Assembly (NCBI GenBank): GCA_015657675.1
Contig: JACDQI010000079.1
Span: forward strand, 1-39,038
Direction of reading: 5' to 3'
From: Devosia sp.
GTDB lineage: Bacteria; Pseudomonadota; Alphaproteobacteria; Rhizobiales; Devosiaceae
Length of the DNA: 39,038 nt
In this document: positions 1-9,073 of the stretch, piece after piece
Numbering within the stretch: the first letter of the stretch is position 1
How the letters are laid out: every line of letters starts with the position of its first letter
Position numbers and translations under genes: made by a program
The notes under the pieces: generated by a model
What the model was told of the DNA's origin: nothing
Databases searched by the model: none
What the model saw: the letters and a program-made list of their open reading frames with translations, nothing else

Positions 1-246
1 ATTTGGTGTTCGCGCCCTGGCCGTCGCCATGCCCTCGGTCCTTCGACAGGCTCAGGAGTGAGGCTATTAGGGAACAGGGGCTCTCAACCCCCACCCACCC
101 GCTGCGCGGGTCCCCCCTCTGCCATTCGGCCATAGGCCTCATGGCCTTCTCGCCTGAAATCGCTCCACTGGAGCGATTTCGCCTTACGGCTGGCTCGAAG
201 CCCGCAAGGGGGAGGGAGTCCCGACTGCGTGATCTAGGCGACTATT
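1..246. other. Non-coding left edge with intergenic repeats
   Basis: No convincing gene is seen in these 246 bases, which lie downstream of the minus-strand DapA-family gene. They hold a short repeat-like sequence at 38-63 (core CTTCGACAGGCTCAGG, a type common between alphaproteobacterial genes) and a copy of a REP-like element at 88-227. A small open frame can be read through the region, but it is made of the repeats and resembles no protein. Confidence 0.6.
88..227. repeat. REP-like element, copy 1, with an extra inner segment
   Basis: The left arm is a run of C with CACCC followed by the hairpin ACCCGC-TGC-GCGGGT. The right arm is a G-rich block ending in AGTCCCGACT. The same arms occur at 2479-2539, where they form two adjacent hairpins in 61 bp. 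Here about 86 bp of unrelated sequence lies between the C-rich and G-rich arms of the second hairpin. That inner piece holds a perfect palindrome at 156-180 (arms GAAATCGCTCC and GGAGCGATTTC with a 3-base loop). Confidence 0.75.
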
Positions 247-1160
247 CTAGAAGCCGTATTTGGAGAGGTCGGGGCGAGTGGCGAGGCCGTGGGCGGTGAG
301 GGCGCGGATGTGGGCGTCCTCAGCTCCGACCAAGGGTAGGCGGGGGGCGCGGGTGACGGGGGAGACGCCGCGGACCAGATGCTCGACCAGCTTGATGTTC
401 TGGACGAATTTGGGGCCGATATCCATGTGGAGGAGCGGCAGGAACCAGCGGTAGATTTCCATCGCCTCGGCGATGCGGCCGGCTGCACGAGTTTGTAGAT
501 GGCGACGGTTTCACGCGGGAAGGCGACGACGAGGCCGGCGATCCAGCCGACACAACCGAGGACGAGGCTTTCGAGCGCGAGGTCGTCGACGCCGGTGAGG
601 AGCTGGTAGCGGTCGCCCAGGGCGTTGAGCGTTTCGTTGATGCGGCGAGTGTCGCCGGTGGATTCCTTGACGGCGACGAATTTGGGCTCATCGGCCAGCT
701 CGGCGAGGGCGGCCGGGGTGATGTCGATGCCGTAGGCGAGGGGGTTGTTGTAGACGATGATCGGCAGACCCGAGGCAGCGGCGACGGCGCGATAATGGGC
801 GATGACCTCGCGCGTGTCGGCGAGATAGCGCATGGCGGGGAGAACCATCAGGCCCGCAATGCCGAGTTGTTCGGCTTCGGCGGCGAGGGACGCGCCATTG
901 CGGGTCGAATCTTCGGCGATGGTCAGGAGCACGGGGACGCGGCCGGCAGCGGCGTCGAGCGCGGTGCGGGCGATGGCCAGCTTTTCGGCGCGGTCAAGGC
1001 TCGAGGCTTCGCCGAGCGAACCGCACATGATCAGCGCATCGACCCCGGCCGAAATCTGGAATTCGACGTCGGCGGAGAGCGCGGCGTGATCGACCTCCTG
1101 GTCGGCAGTGAGACGGGTGGTGAGGGCGGGGAGAACGCCGCGGAAATCAGATTTTTGCAT
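247..1160 (-). CDS. DapA-family aldolase/deaminase, apparent frameshift
   Basis: This is a member of the dihydrodipicolinate synthase / N-acetylneuraminate lyase TIM-barrel family, 304 residues once repaired, the usual family length. The GSLGE substrate-loop motif, the conserved Tyr in IIVYNNP (about residue 137) and the Schiff-base Lys in FVAVKEST (about residue 165) are all visible. Near base 481 the frame shifts. One missing G after a Leu-Val-Gln stretch would restore GRIAEAMEIYRWF and the normal C-terminus ending KYGF. The gene is divergent from a proline-racemase-family enzyme, and the hydroxyproline pathway uses a DapA-family deaminase (pyrroline-4-hydroxy-2-carboxylate deaminase). That is the preferred role, by context. 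True lysine-pathway DapA is less likely. The ATG at 1160 has an AAAAGG sequence upstream. Confidence 0.8.
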
Positions 1161-1280
1161 CGGGAGAGCCTTTTGGAATCGCGGCGTTGTATCGGCTGAC
1201 ATCAATGTCGGCAAGATGTCGACAGCGTTGCGGGCAGTCTGGTTTGTGCTAGGAACGGGGCGAGCCGCAAGGAGAGAGCA
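1161..1280. promoter_or_regulatory. Divergent promoter region of the hydroxyproline-type pair
   Basis: These 120 bp separate the two divergent starts and must hold both promoters. They contain the palindrome TGTCGACA, with a similar ATGTCGGCA about 10 bp before it, which could be a regulator site. No clear -35/-10 pair was found. A strong ribosome-binding site, AAGGAGAG, lies just before the plus-strand ATG at 1281. Confidence 0.4.
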
Positions 1281-2321
1281 ATGCGCTGGGCAAAGACGGT
1301 GACGCTGGTCGAGGCACATGCCGAGGGCGAAGTCGGCCGGGTGGTGACGGGCGGGGTGATCGCCATTCCGGGCGATACGATGGAAGCCAAGCTCCGCTAT
1401 ATCAACGAGACGGAAGCGGGGGACGCGCTGCGGCGCTTCCTGGTGTTCGAGCCGCGCGGCCATGCGGCGATGAGCACGCTGCTGATTTGTCCGCCAACGC
1501 GGCCGGATGCCGATGTGGGGTTTCTGGTGCTGCAGGGCGACAAGGCGCATGCCATGTCGGGCAGCAACTCGATCTGCCTTACGACGGTACTGCTCGAGAC
1601 CGGCATGCTGGAGATGCACGAGCCGGAGACGGTGGTGCGGATCGATACGGCGGCGGGTCTGGTGACGGCGCGGGCGCGCTGCCGGGATGGGAAGTGCGAG
1701 GAAGTAAAGCTCACCATGAACCCGAGCTTTGCCGACCAGCTCGATGTGACGGTAGAGGTCGAGGGGCTCGGGCAGGTGAAGCTCGATATCGGATACGGTG
1801 GGATCTTTTATGCACTGATCGACCCCAAACCGCTGGGGCTCTCGATTGTGCCGGCGGAGGCCAAGCGGCTGGTGGAGGCGGGGACGGCGATCCATCGGGC
1901 GGTGAATGCGCAACTGACGATCCAGCATCCGGAGATCGCGTCGATGCGGGGGATTTCCTACACGATGTTCACCGATACGCTGGCGAATGGCGAGCTGGTC
2001 GGGGCGACGATTTTGGCGCCGGGGCGGATTGACCGGTCCCCCTGCGGGACGGGCAATTCGGCGCGGCTGGCGGTGGCGGCGGCGCGGGGCTTGGTGAAGC
2101 CGGGCGACACGTTCACCGCGCGCTCTATCATCGGGTCGCGGTTCGAGGTGGGTTGTGCCCAGGCGACGACGGTGGCGGGGCGGCCGGCGGTGGTGCCGTC
2201 CATTGCGGGGCGGGGTTGGATCCATGGGATCCATCAGATCGGGCATGATCCGTCCGACCCCTATCCGCAGGGGTATTCGGTGGCGGATACCTGGGGCGAT
2301 GCGTTTGACTTGCTGAACTAG
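1281..2321 (+). CDS. Proline racemase family: 4-hydroxyproline epimerase / trans-3-hydroxyproline dehydratase type
   Basis: This 346-residue protein has the proline racemase fold signatures across its length. The first active-site position, usually Cys in a CGH motif, reads MSGSNSIC, so Ser93 takes its place. The second, DRSPCGTGNSARLA, keeps Cys255. Enzymes of this superfamily with a Ser/Cys pair have been linked to hydroxyproline epimerisation or dehydration rather than proline racemisation, so a hydroxyproline substrate is preferred; that is family knowledge, not shown here. The C-terminal GWIHGIHQ and SVADTWG segments are also typical. The partner is the divergent DapA-family gene. A good Shine-Dalgarno, AAGGAGAG, precedes the ATG. 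Confidence 0.87.
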   Translation: MRWAKTVTLVEAHAEGEVGRVVTGGVIAIPGDTMEAKLRYINETEAGDALRRFLVFEPRGHAAMSTLLICPPTRPDADVGFLVLQGDKAHAMSGSNSICLTTVLLETGMLEMHEPETVVRIDTAAGLVTARARCRDGKCEEVKLTMNPSFADQLDVTVEVEGLGQVKLDIGYGGIFYALIDPKPLGLSIVPAEAKRLVEAGTAIHRAVNAQLTIQHPEIASMRGISYTMFTDTLANGELVGATILAPGRIDRSPCGTGNSARLAVAAARGLVKPGDTFTARSIIGSRFEVGCAQATTVAGRPAVVPSIAGRGWIHGIHQIGHDPSDPYPQGYSVADTWGDAFDLLN

Positions 2322-2360
2322 AGGCGGGGGCAACGCCTGGTGACGTGGCCTACCGCCAGC

Positions 2361-2440
2361 TGTCACCCCAGCGAAGGCTGGGGTCCATTTCTCGGCTGGC
2401 GCGAGGGGATAGTTGGATCCCTGCTTTCGCAGGGATGACA
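2361..2440. repeat. Inverted pair of a GC-rich intergenic repeat
   Basis: The left copy (2361-2388, TGTCACCCCAGCGAAGGCTG...) and the right copy (2413-2440) are imperfect reverse complements with a 24-bp spacer, so the RNA would fold into a long hairpin in either direction. Each copy also has its own small stem (CCCCAGCGAAGGCTGGGG). It lies between convergent genes and may serve as a two-way terminator, although there is no U-tract. Confidence 0.7.
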
Positions 2441-2478
2441 GTCGGATTGGGGGGTGAGTTTGGCGGGCGGCTGATGGA

Positions 2479-2539
2479 CCCCCACCCACCCGCTGCGCGG
2501 GTCCCCCCTCCCCTCAGAGGGGGAGGGGAGTCCCGACTG
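2479..2539. repeat. REP-like element, copy 2 (compact form)
   Basis: This 61-bp element holds two neighbouring stems: ACCCGC-TGC-GCGGGT and a C-rich/G-rich stem around CCTCAGAGG. It ends in GAGTCCCGACT. The same sequence is split at 88-227 and begins again at 38991. It sits just beyond the stop of the minus-strand diguanylate cyclase gene. Confidence 0.8.
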
Positions 2540-2551
2540 AGATTGCTCTGT

Positions 2552-4468
2552 CTACCTTACGGCGACGCGGGTGCCGTCGAGGAGGCGGCGGGGGACGACT
2601 TCGTGGGTGTGGCGGAAGCCGGTGACGCGGTCGCGGCCGGCGGCCTTGGCGTCGTAGAGGGCCTGATCGGCGCGGCGCAGCAATTCGGCCTCGGTGCGCT
2701 CGATGACAGTGCCAGGATAGCAGGCGATGCCGACGCTGACGGTGACGAGGCCCTTCTCGCTGCCTTCGTGCGGCAGGCCAAGGTCGCGCAGGCTGCGGCG
2801 CAGGCGCTCGGCGAGGACGTAGGCGCCGTCTTCGTCGGTATTGGGCAGTACGGCGACGAATTCCTCGCCGCCATAGCGGGCAAGCGAGTCGCCGGGGCGG
2901 AGGGCCGCTTCGCGCAGGCTGTTGGCGACGAGTTTCAGGCACTTGTCGCCGGCCGGGTGGCCGTAGCGGTCGTTATAGGCCTTGAAGCGATCGACATCGA
3001 TCATCAGCAGGCTGATGGGCTGGCGCTCGCGCACGGTGCGGGCGAGTTCGGCGGCCAGCACCTGATCGAGCGAGCGACGGTTGAGGAGGCCGGTGAGACC
3101 GTCGGTGGTGGCCAGTTCCTTGAGCTGATCGGTCATGCCCTGCAGCATGAGCTCGGAGTTCTTGATGGCGGTGATGTCGGAGACGACGACCAGCGAAGAA
3201 CCATCCTTGGTCGGACGCGTGCGCAGTTGCACCCAGCGGCCGTTGGAGATGCTGAATTCAACCTGCGCTTCGCGCTTGATGCCGTTGACGGTGTTTTCGA
3301 TCCAGCGTTCGCGCTCGACCGGGTCTTCCGGTATGCCGACCTCTTCGCCGGTTTCGGCGACGGCCTCGATGATCTGCCGGACTGTGGCGCCGGGGCGGCG
3401 AATGTGGCCGGTGAGCGGGAAGGTCTCGGTGTAGCGGTCGTTGCAGAGCACCAGGACGCCATTGGGGTCGAACATGGCGAGGCCATCGGACATCTCGGCC
3501 AGGGCGAAGGTAACCAGCGCGTGGTCGCGCTGTGCTTCGGCTTCGAGCCGGTGGCGTTCGGTGACGTCGCGGGTCACGCCGGCAATGCCGATGACAGTGC
3601 CGTCGCTGTCGCGCAGCGCGGACTTGGAGGTCGAGAACAGACGCATCTGTCCATCGGCGCCGGGCAGTTGTTCCGGGATGTCTGCCATGCTGCCGCCGGT
3701 GGCCATGATCTCGGCGTCGGCTTGCGAGAGGGCTGCTGCACGGTCGGCGGGGAACACGTCCGAATAGGTCAGGCCAATGAGTTCGTCGGGACGGCTGCGA
3801 CCAAAGGCCCGCGCCAGGCCGATATTGGCGGCGACGAAGCGTCCGAGGCGGTCACGGGCAAAGAAGATGTCGGGTGCCTGGGCAACGGCGGCGCGCATCA
3901 GGGCGCGTTCGCCGGCCAAGCGCTTGCCCAGAATGAGTGCCAAAGCGCACAGCAGCGTGCCCAGGCCGGCCGCAAAACTGATGGCGCCTCCGGTCACAAG
4001 GCGTTCCACCGCAGTCTGGGCAGGGGTCAGGGCAGCAAAGGCGATGCCATTGGCGAGGCCCAATATCGCACCCAGCAGCAGGCCGACGATGGTCGACGCG
4101 GGCGGGCGGATGAGCAAGGCAGCGGTGGCGGAAACGACGGCTGTTGCCGCTGTGGCGGCCAAGCCGGCACCCAGCAGCGGCCCACCAATAAGGAACTGGA
4201 TGGCGGTGACCATGGCGACAGTGACGAGGACTGCCGGCCCGGCGAACAGGCCGGCCATGGCGATAGGCAAGCCTCTCAGATCAAAGGCGATGCCGCCAAA
4301 GAGCTCAACCGGAAGCCACATTGTCGAAACGGCCGCCAGTCCCATGACGGCGGCGAAAATCGGCTTTCGATAGCGGCTGGGGCGCAGCTCCAAGACCTGC
4401 TGGGCGTGCACCCACAGGGAAATGAACAACGCAACAACGGCAATGTTAGCAATCAGACCTTGCCACAC
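2552..4468 (-). CDS. Membrane diguanylate cyclase (5TMR-PAS-PAS-GGDEF)
   Basis: This 638-residue protein should make cyclic di-GMP from two GTP. Residues 1-190 are hydrophobic with several membrane spans and resemble the 5TMR-LYT sensor module. Two PAS-type domains follow (about 195-310, ending GVTRDVTERHRLE, and about 320-440). The C-terminal GGDEF domain has the active-site motif GGEEF at 533-537. The product-inhibition site RxxD (RPGD, 524-527) lies exactly five residues before it, so activity is probably feedback limited. The start is taken as GTG at 4468, because the hydrophobic domain begins there and no in-frame ATG lies nearby; the ribosome-binding site is weak. It is not linked to the alginate operon, but that operon's Alg44 has a c-di-GMP-binding domain. 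Confidence 0.92.
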   Translation of the reverse strand: MWQGLIANIAVVALFISLWVHAQQVLELRPSRYRKPIFAAVMGLAAVSTMWLPVELFGGIAFDLRGLPIAMAGLFAGPAVLVTVAMVTAIQFLIGGPLLGAGLAATAATAVVSATAALLIRPPASTIVGLLLGAILGLANGIAFAALTPAQTAVERLVTGGAISFAAGLGTLLCALALILGKRLAGERALMRAAVAQAPDIFFARDRLGRFVAANIGLARAFGRSRPDELIGLTYSDVFPADRAAALSQADAEIMATGGSMADIPEQLPGADGQMRLFSTSKSALRDSDGTVIGIAGVTRDVTERHRLEAEAQRDHALVTFALAEMSDGLAMFDPNGVLVLCNDRYTETFPLTGHIRRPGATVRQIIEAVAETGEEVGIPEDPVERERWIENTVNGIKREAQVEFSISNGRWVQLRTRPTKDGSSLVVVSDITAIKNSELMLQGMTDQLKELATTDGLTGLLNRRSLDQVLAAELARTVRERQPISLLMIDVDRFKAYNDRYGHPAGDKCLKLVANSLREAALRPGDSLARYGGEEFVAVLPNTDEDGAYVLAERLRRSLRDLGLPHEGSEKGLVTVSVGIACYPGTVIERTEAELLRRADQALYDAKAAGRDRVTGFRHTHEVVPRRLLDGTRVAVR

Positions 4469-4595
4469 GACTGCCTGGTACTCCGGTACGCAACTACTCG
4501 ACCTATCGGGTGTACACAGGTTGATCCTTCCAGTCGGTTAACCAAAGTAGAATCGCGAAAAATGTGATCAACGGTTCGATCGCGGAGGGGCGTGA

Positions 4596-5369
4596 ATGAT
4601 CAGATTTTCGGCCAACCTGGGTTTCCTTTGGCCCGACCGACCACTGCTCAAGCGGATTGCAGCGGCGGGGCGGGCGGGGTTTCCGGCAGTCGAGCTGCAC
4701 TGGCCCTATGATGTGCCGGCGGAGGAGACGCGCCGGGCCTGCCGACTGGCCAACGTGAAGCTCCTCGGGATCAATACGGCGCCGGGCGAGACGGCGCGCG
4801 GCGAGTTCGGGCTTGCGGCAGTGCCCGGCCGAGAGGCGATGTTCGAGCGGCAGTTCCGGCAGGCGCTGGACTATTGCCGGGCCGCGGGCGGTACCTCGAT
4901 CCATGTGATGGCGGGCGTGGTGCCGGATACTGCGGAAAGCACGGCGGCTTTGCTGGGCAACCTGCGTGGTGCAGCAGCCGAGGCGGAGCGGGCCAGGGTT
5001 ATGCTGTTGCTCGAAGCGATCAATGTGCGGGATCGCCCGGGGTACTTTTACAGCACGGTCGAGCGGGTGGCCGAGATCATTGCCGCCGTGGGGTCGCCGA
5101 GCGTGCGGATGATGTTCGATTGCTACCATGTGGGACTGGGGCAGGGTGAGGTGATCGCGCGGCTGACGAAAATGCTGCCGCTGATCGGGCATATCCAGAT
5201 CGCGGCGGTGCCCAGCCGGGCCGAGCCGGACGAGGGGGTGCTCGACTATGCCGAGGTGTTTTCGGTCATCGAGGCGCTGGGCTATGGCGGGTTTGTGGGC
5301 TGCGAATACCGGCCGCGCGGCGACACCGATGCCGGGTTGGGCTGGCGGGCGATGATCGCGCAGGGCTGA
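4596..5369 (+). CDS. Hydroxypyruvate isomerase family protein
   Basis: This 257-residue xylose-isomerase-like TIM barrel matches the Hyi/OtnI family in length and motifs: LLLEAINVRDRPGYF with catalytic-type Glu140, MFDCYHVG, GHIQIAAVPSRAEPDEG, and GCEYRPRGDT with Glu237. Family members interconvert hydroxypyruvate and tartronate semialdehyde, or isomerise 2-oxo-tetronate. No glyoxylate carboligase or tartronate semialdehyde reductase gene lies nearby, so the substrate cannot be fixed. The ATG at 4596 follows GGAGGGG. The gene is divergent from the diguanylate cyclase and lies 90 bp upstream of treY on the same strand. Confidence 0.85.
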   Translation: MIRFSANLGFLWPDRPLLKRIAAAGRAGFPAVELHWPYDVPAEETRRACRLANVKLLGINTAPGETARGEFGLAAVPGREAMFERQFRQALDYCRAAGGTSIHVMAGVVPDTAESTAALLGNLRGAAAEAERARVMLLLEAINVRDRPGYFYSTVERVAEIIAAVGSPSVRMMFDCYHVGLGQGEVIARLTKMLPLIGHIQIAAVPSRAEPDEGVLDYAEVFSVIEALGYGGFVGCEYRPRGDTDAGLGWRAMIAQG

Positions 5370-5459
5370 CCTCGCGACGGTTTCCCGGGAACCGTTGGGC
5401 GAGATGGCAGTTCGATGCGTGCCGGCCCGGTTCGGGCGGTTCGCTGCAGGAGCTCTCGC

Positions 5460-8133
5460 TTGACGACATCGTCCCCTTCCGCCGTCGGTTCGGGCGTTGT
5501 TCCGCCACGCGCCACCTACCGGCTGCAGCTCAACAAGGACTTTACCTTTGCCGATGCGGCGGCGCAGGCGGGGTATCTCGGTGGGCTGGGGGTCAGCCAT
5601 GTTTATCTCTCGCCGATCTTGAAGGCGCGGGCTGGAAGCACGCATGGTTATGACACGGTGGATCACACCGTGCTCAATCCGGAGTTGGGAACGCTGGAGG
5701 GCTTTCGCGAGATGGCCCGAGCGTTCCGGCAGGCGGGGCTCGGTATCGTGCTCGACATCGTGCCGAACCACATGGGGGTGGGTGGGCACGAGAATGCGCT
5801 CTGGCTCGATGTGCTGGAGTGGGGCGAGGAGAGCCAGTATGCGAACTGGTTCGACATCAACTGGATGCCGGCCGAGCCATCGCTGCACCACAAGATCCTC
5901 GTGCTGTTTCTTGGGACCTCATATGGCGAGGCGCTGAGCGCCGGCGACCTGCTGCCCAAGTTCGATGCCGAAGGCGGGGGTTTTGCCATCTGGAGTGGCG
6001 GGACGCACAAGCTGCCGCTATCGCTTGCCAGCTATCCACTGCTGATCGGCGGCATCGCTGGACTCGAGACGATCACCGAGCGCTGCAAGGCGCTCACGAG
6101 TGCCAGCGAGGGCGGAGGCCTGCAGACGGTTTCGGCGCTGAAGTGCGAGCTGGCGCGGCTTTGTGCGGAGGGGACGCCGGCGCGGCACGAACTTGACCGG
6201 CGACTGGCCTATCTGGGCAGTACGGCGGGGATCGACGACCTGGATCGGCTGATCGGCCGGCAGCACTGGCGGGCGGCGCGCTATTCGGTGGCGGCCGATG
6301 ACATCAACTACCGGCGGTTCTTCATCGTCTCGGATCTGGCCGGCGTGCGGATCGAGCGGGACGACGTGTTCGAGCATGTGCACCGGCTGACCTTTCAACT
6401 GGTGGAAGAAGGCTGGATCGACGGCTTACGGGTCGATCACATCGATGGGCTGTTCGATCCGGCGGCCTATTGCCGGAAGTTGCGGGAGCGTTGTCCGAAG
6501 CCGGTCTATCTGGTGGTCGAGAAGATTGTAGCGTCGGACGAGTTGCTCCCTGCAGTTTGGGAAGTCGATGGGACGACAGGCTACGAGTTTGCCAGCGAGA
6601 CGATGCAGCTTCTCACCGATCCGACCGATGAGCCGGCGCTGACGGCGGGGTATGTCGCTTTCACCGGCGACCGCGCGAGCGTCGAGGAAGTGGAGCGTGA
6701 CGCCAAGCTCTCGATCATGGAATTCGAGATGGCGGCGGAGGTCGATGCGGTGGCGGGGCGGCTGCATGCGTTGGCCGTCGAACGGCGGGAAACGCGCGAC
6801 CTGACGAGTACGGCGCTGGGCCTCGGGCTGAAGCAGTTTGTGGCGTCGCTGCCGGTCTATCGGACCTATGTGGATGGCGATGGGGCGACGGCGGGCGATC
6901 GGGCGATTATTGCGGCGGCAATTGAAGTCGCGCGGCGGGAGGCGCCGACGATTGATCCGGCGGTGTTCGACTTTCTGGAGAGCGTGGCGTGCGGCAGCGG
7001 GACCGAGGCGCGCGGCGTGGCACAGCGCATCCAGCAGCTCAGCGGGCCGGTGATGGCCAAGGGCTCGAGGATACGGCGCTCTACCGGTGCAACCGACTGC
7101 TGTCGGCGGCCGATGTCGGGCAGCGGCCGGACAAGTTCAGCCTGTCGGTGGCGGCATATCACGCGACGACGGCAAAGCGGGCGGCGGCCTATCCGCAGAG
7201 CATGCTGGGGACGTCGAGCCATGACAGCAAGCGTGGGGAAGACGCGCGGGCGCGGATCGCGGTGCTGTCTGGAATGGCGGAGGAGTGGCAGCGAGAGGTT
7301 GCAGAGTGGACGCGGTTGCTCGCCGAGATGGGGGTGCCGGAGATCGACCGGAACGATCTTTATGCGTTGTTCCAGTTGCTGCTCGGGGCATGGCCGACCG
7401 CGTTTGCGCCGGGGTGCCTCTCGATGCGGCAGAGCTCGCGCGGTTCGGCGAGCGTCTTGTGGGGGCGATGACAAAGGCGTTGCGGGAGGCGCGGTTGCGC
7501 AGCACCTGGGTGCGGCCGGATGAGGCGTACGAGTGCGCTGTGCGGCAGGTGATCGGCACCATGCTGGCGGCGGGCGAGAACCGGTTTCTTGCGCGGTTCC
7601 GCGTGTTCGAGGCGGTGATCGGGCCGCTGGGGGCACAGAACGGGCTGGTGCTGACGACGCTCAAGCTCACCATGCCGGGCGTGCCGGACATCTATCAGGG
7701 GGCGGAGTTCTGGGAGCAGAGCATGGTCGATCCGGACAACCGGCGGCCGGTGGATTTTGCGGCGCGCGCTGCGGGGCTGGGTGATAAACGTCCACTGGCC
7801 GAACTGGTGAGCACGTGGCGGGATGGGCGGGTGAAGCAGTGCCTGATCCGCGGGCTGCTGGCGCTGCGGGCCGAGTGGCCGAAGCTCTTTGCGGCGGGCA
7901 CCTATTTGCCGATCGCGCTGGGTGACGAGGTGCTGGCGTTCGAGCGGGCGCATGACAGCGAGGCGCTTCGCGTGGCGGTGCGGCTGTTTCCGTGGCGAAG
8001 CTCGGCGCAGGCGATTGTGGCGCCGGTGGCGTCGGACTTTCGGGTTGTGGTGGGTGAAGTGGTGGCGGATGCCGGGGGAAAGCTGGTGGCTGACTTCTCG
8101 CGGCTGCCAATGCTGGTGGCGGTGCGACGTTGA
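5460..8133 (+). CDS. treY: Maltooligosyl trehalose synthase, two apparent frameshifts
   Basis: TreY rearranges the reducing end of maltodextrins to an alpha-1,1 linkage, the first step of the TreY/TreZ trehalose route. The GH13 signatures are clear: ATYRLQL at the start, DIVPNHMG (99-106), GLRVDHIDGL with nucleophile Asp326, and the acid Glu354 in VVEKIVA. Later come GLEDTALYRCNRLL, TSSHDSKRGEDARARI and MPGVPDIYQGAE, which lie in other frames. One missing C near 7064 and one missing G near 7415 explain both breaks. The repaired protein is 891 residues. The start is taken as TTG at 5460, because AGGAG lies seven bases upstream and the family N-terminus follows; ATG at 5415 is the alternative. 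No treZ or treX is in the window. Confidence 0.87.
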
Positions 8134-8188
8134 GGCGGGGAACCGCAGGCCGGGTCAGCAGTTAGTCCTCTCCAAAAGGAGACGCATC

Positions 8189-8548
8189 ATGAGCCAATCC
8201 ACAGAACCGCAGACCGACGTCAACCGCCTCGTCCGGCAGGAAATGATCCTCGAACAGCTCAAGCCGATCGAGGAGATCATCGACGCGGCGCGCAAGGAAG
8301 TGGCGCAGCACCGGGCGACCTGTGTCGCGGCGGAGGCCAAGGGCACGGTCGATCCGCAGAAGCTGCGCGACGCACGGCAGGCGGCGGAAGGCGTCGATGA
8401 ACTGCTGGCGCGGTTCGAGTCGATGGCCGGTGAAGTGTCCGGACACTCCAAGGTCGGCGATGCGGCGATTGCGAGCATGCACGAGCGGCTGCAGACGCTG
8501 CGCACGCAGATGGCCGGCGTGGTCGAACGGCTCGACGCGCTGGGGTGA
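8189..8548 (+). CDS. Small hypothetical protein, probably coiled coil
   Basis: This 119-residue protein is not recognised. It is rich in Glu, Ala, Arg and Gln, with heptad-like spacing through most of its length, and has no signal peptide or membrane span, so a small cytoplasmic helical protein is likely. AAAAGGAGA lies eight bases before the ATG, a good ribosome-binding site that supports it being a real gene. It starts 55 bp after treY and faces the next small gene across a hairpin. Confidence 0.6.
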   Translation: MSQSTEPQTDVNRLVRQEMILEQLKPIEEIIDAARKEVAQHRATCVAAEAKGTVDPQKLRDARQAAEGVDELLARFESMAGEVSGHSKVGDAAIASMHERLQTLRTQMAGVVERLDALG

Positions 8549-8581
8549 GTTTGCTTCGCCTTTGTGCGTGGCGAGATGGGT

Positions 8582-8600
8582 CCCCGGGTCAAGCCCGGGG
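8582..8600. terminator. Hairpin between convergent small genes
   Basis: The stem CCCCGGG / CCCGGGG with loop TCAAG lies in the 80-bp gap between two converging genes. It could act as a two-way terminator, although no T-run follows. The same hairpin type is a common dispersed repeat in alphaproteobacterial genomes, so it may simply be a repeat. Confidence 0.5.
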
Positions 8601-8628
8601 AAGACGGTGGTGTGGGTGAGATGTGCGG

Positions 8629-8975
8629 CTAGTGCGGCCGCAGCATTTCGCCGATCAGCGGGTTGGCGTCGGCCTCGATGCTCTTGAGCTCGAGGATGAT
8701 GCTGTCGCAGGCGCTTTCGACGGTATCCGGATCCGGATGCAGGCCGGGTCGCGCCAATGCCTCGCGAAAGGCTTTCCGTTCTTCCTCGACCACTTCGATG
8801 AGCACTGCTGCCGCAGCGCTCGTGGCGCGGGTGGATTGTCCCTGCGCCTTTTGCCGAGCCAGGTCGGATCGCAACCGGTCCGCTTCGCTCAGCCAGAATG
8901 GTATTCGTACCAGATCTGACGATCGGAATCGCGCCCACCATTCAGGATGAGCCGAATCTGCTCCTTGGAAGTCAT
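8629..8975 (-). CDS. Small hypothetical protein, apparent frameshift
   Basis: This protein is not recognised. From the ATG at 8975, which has GAGGGGC upstream, the frame encodes 28 residues (starting MTSKEQIRLIL) and stops. A second frame, opening at the same place, continues as WLSEADRLRSDLARQ to the stop at 8629. One missing T near 8897 would join them into a 115-residue, mostly helical, acidic protein. The join is inferred from frame continuity and the good ribosome-binding site. Without it, the downstream piece would have to start at a TTG at 8874. Confidence 0.45.
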
Positions 8976-9073
8976 GTCGCCCCTCGCTATGCCCGCCGTA
9001 TATGTCAGACGATATGCAGGCGGGCGGCGAAATTTGGGCTCAACAATGGCGGAATGGTGAAGGGAAAATTGTT

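Noticed and set aside
1161-2489. Upstream extension of the DapA-family frame on the minus strand
   Set aside because: The extension is Arg/His/Pro-rich and antisense to the proline-racemase-family gene. The family N-terminus starts at MQKSDFRGVL (1160).
2345-4567. A 740-codon open frame on the plus strand
   Set aside because: It lies opposite the diguanylate cyclase, whose PAS and GGDEF motifs are unmistakable. The plus-strand product is a low-complexity Gly/Ala/Asp sequence and is a shadow of GC-rich codon use.
4503-5891. A 462-codon minus-strand frame
   Set aside because: It is antisense to the hydroxypyruvate-isomerase-family gene and the start of treY, both of which have clear motifs.
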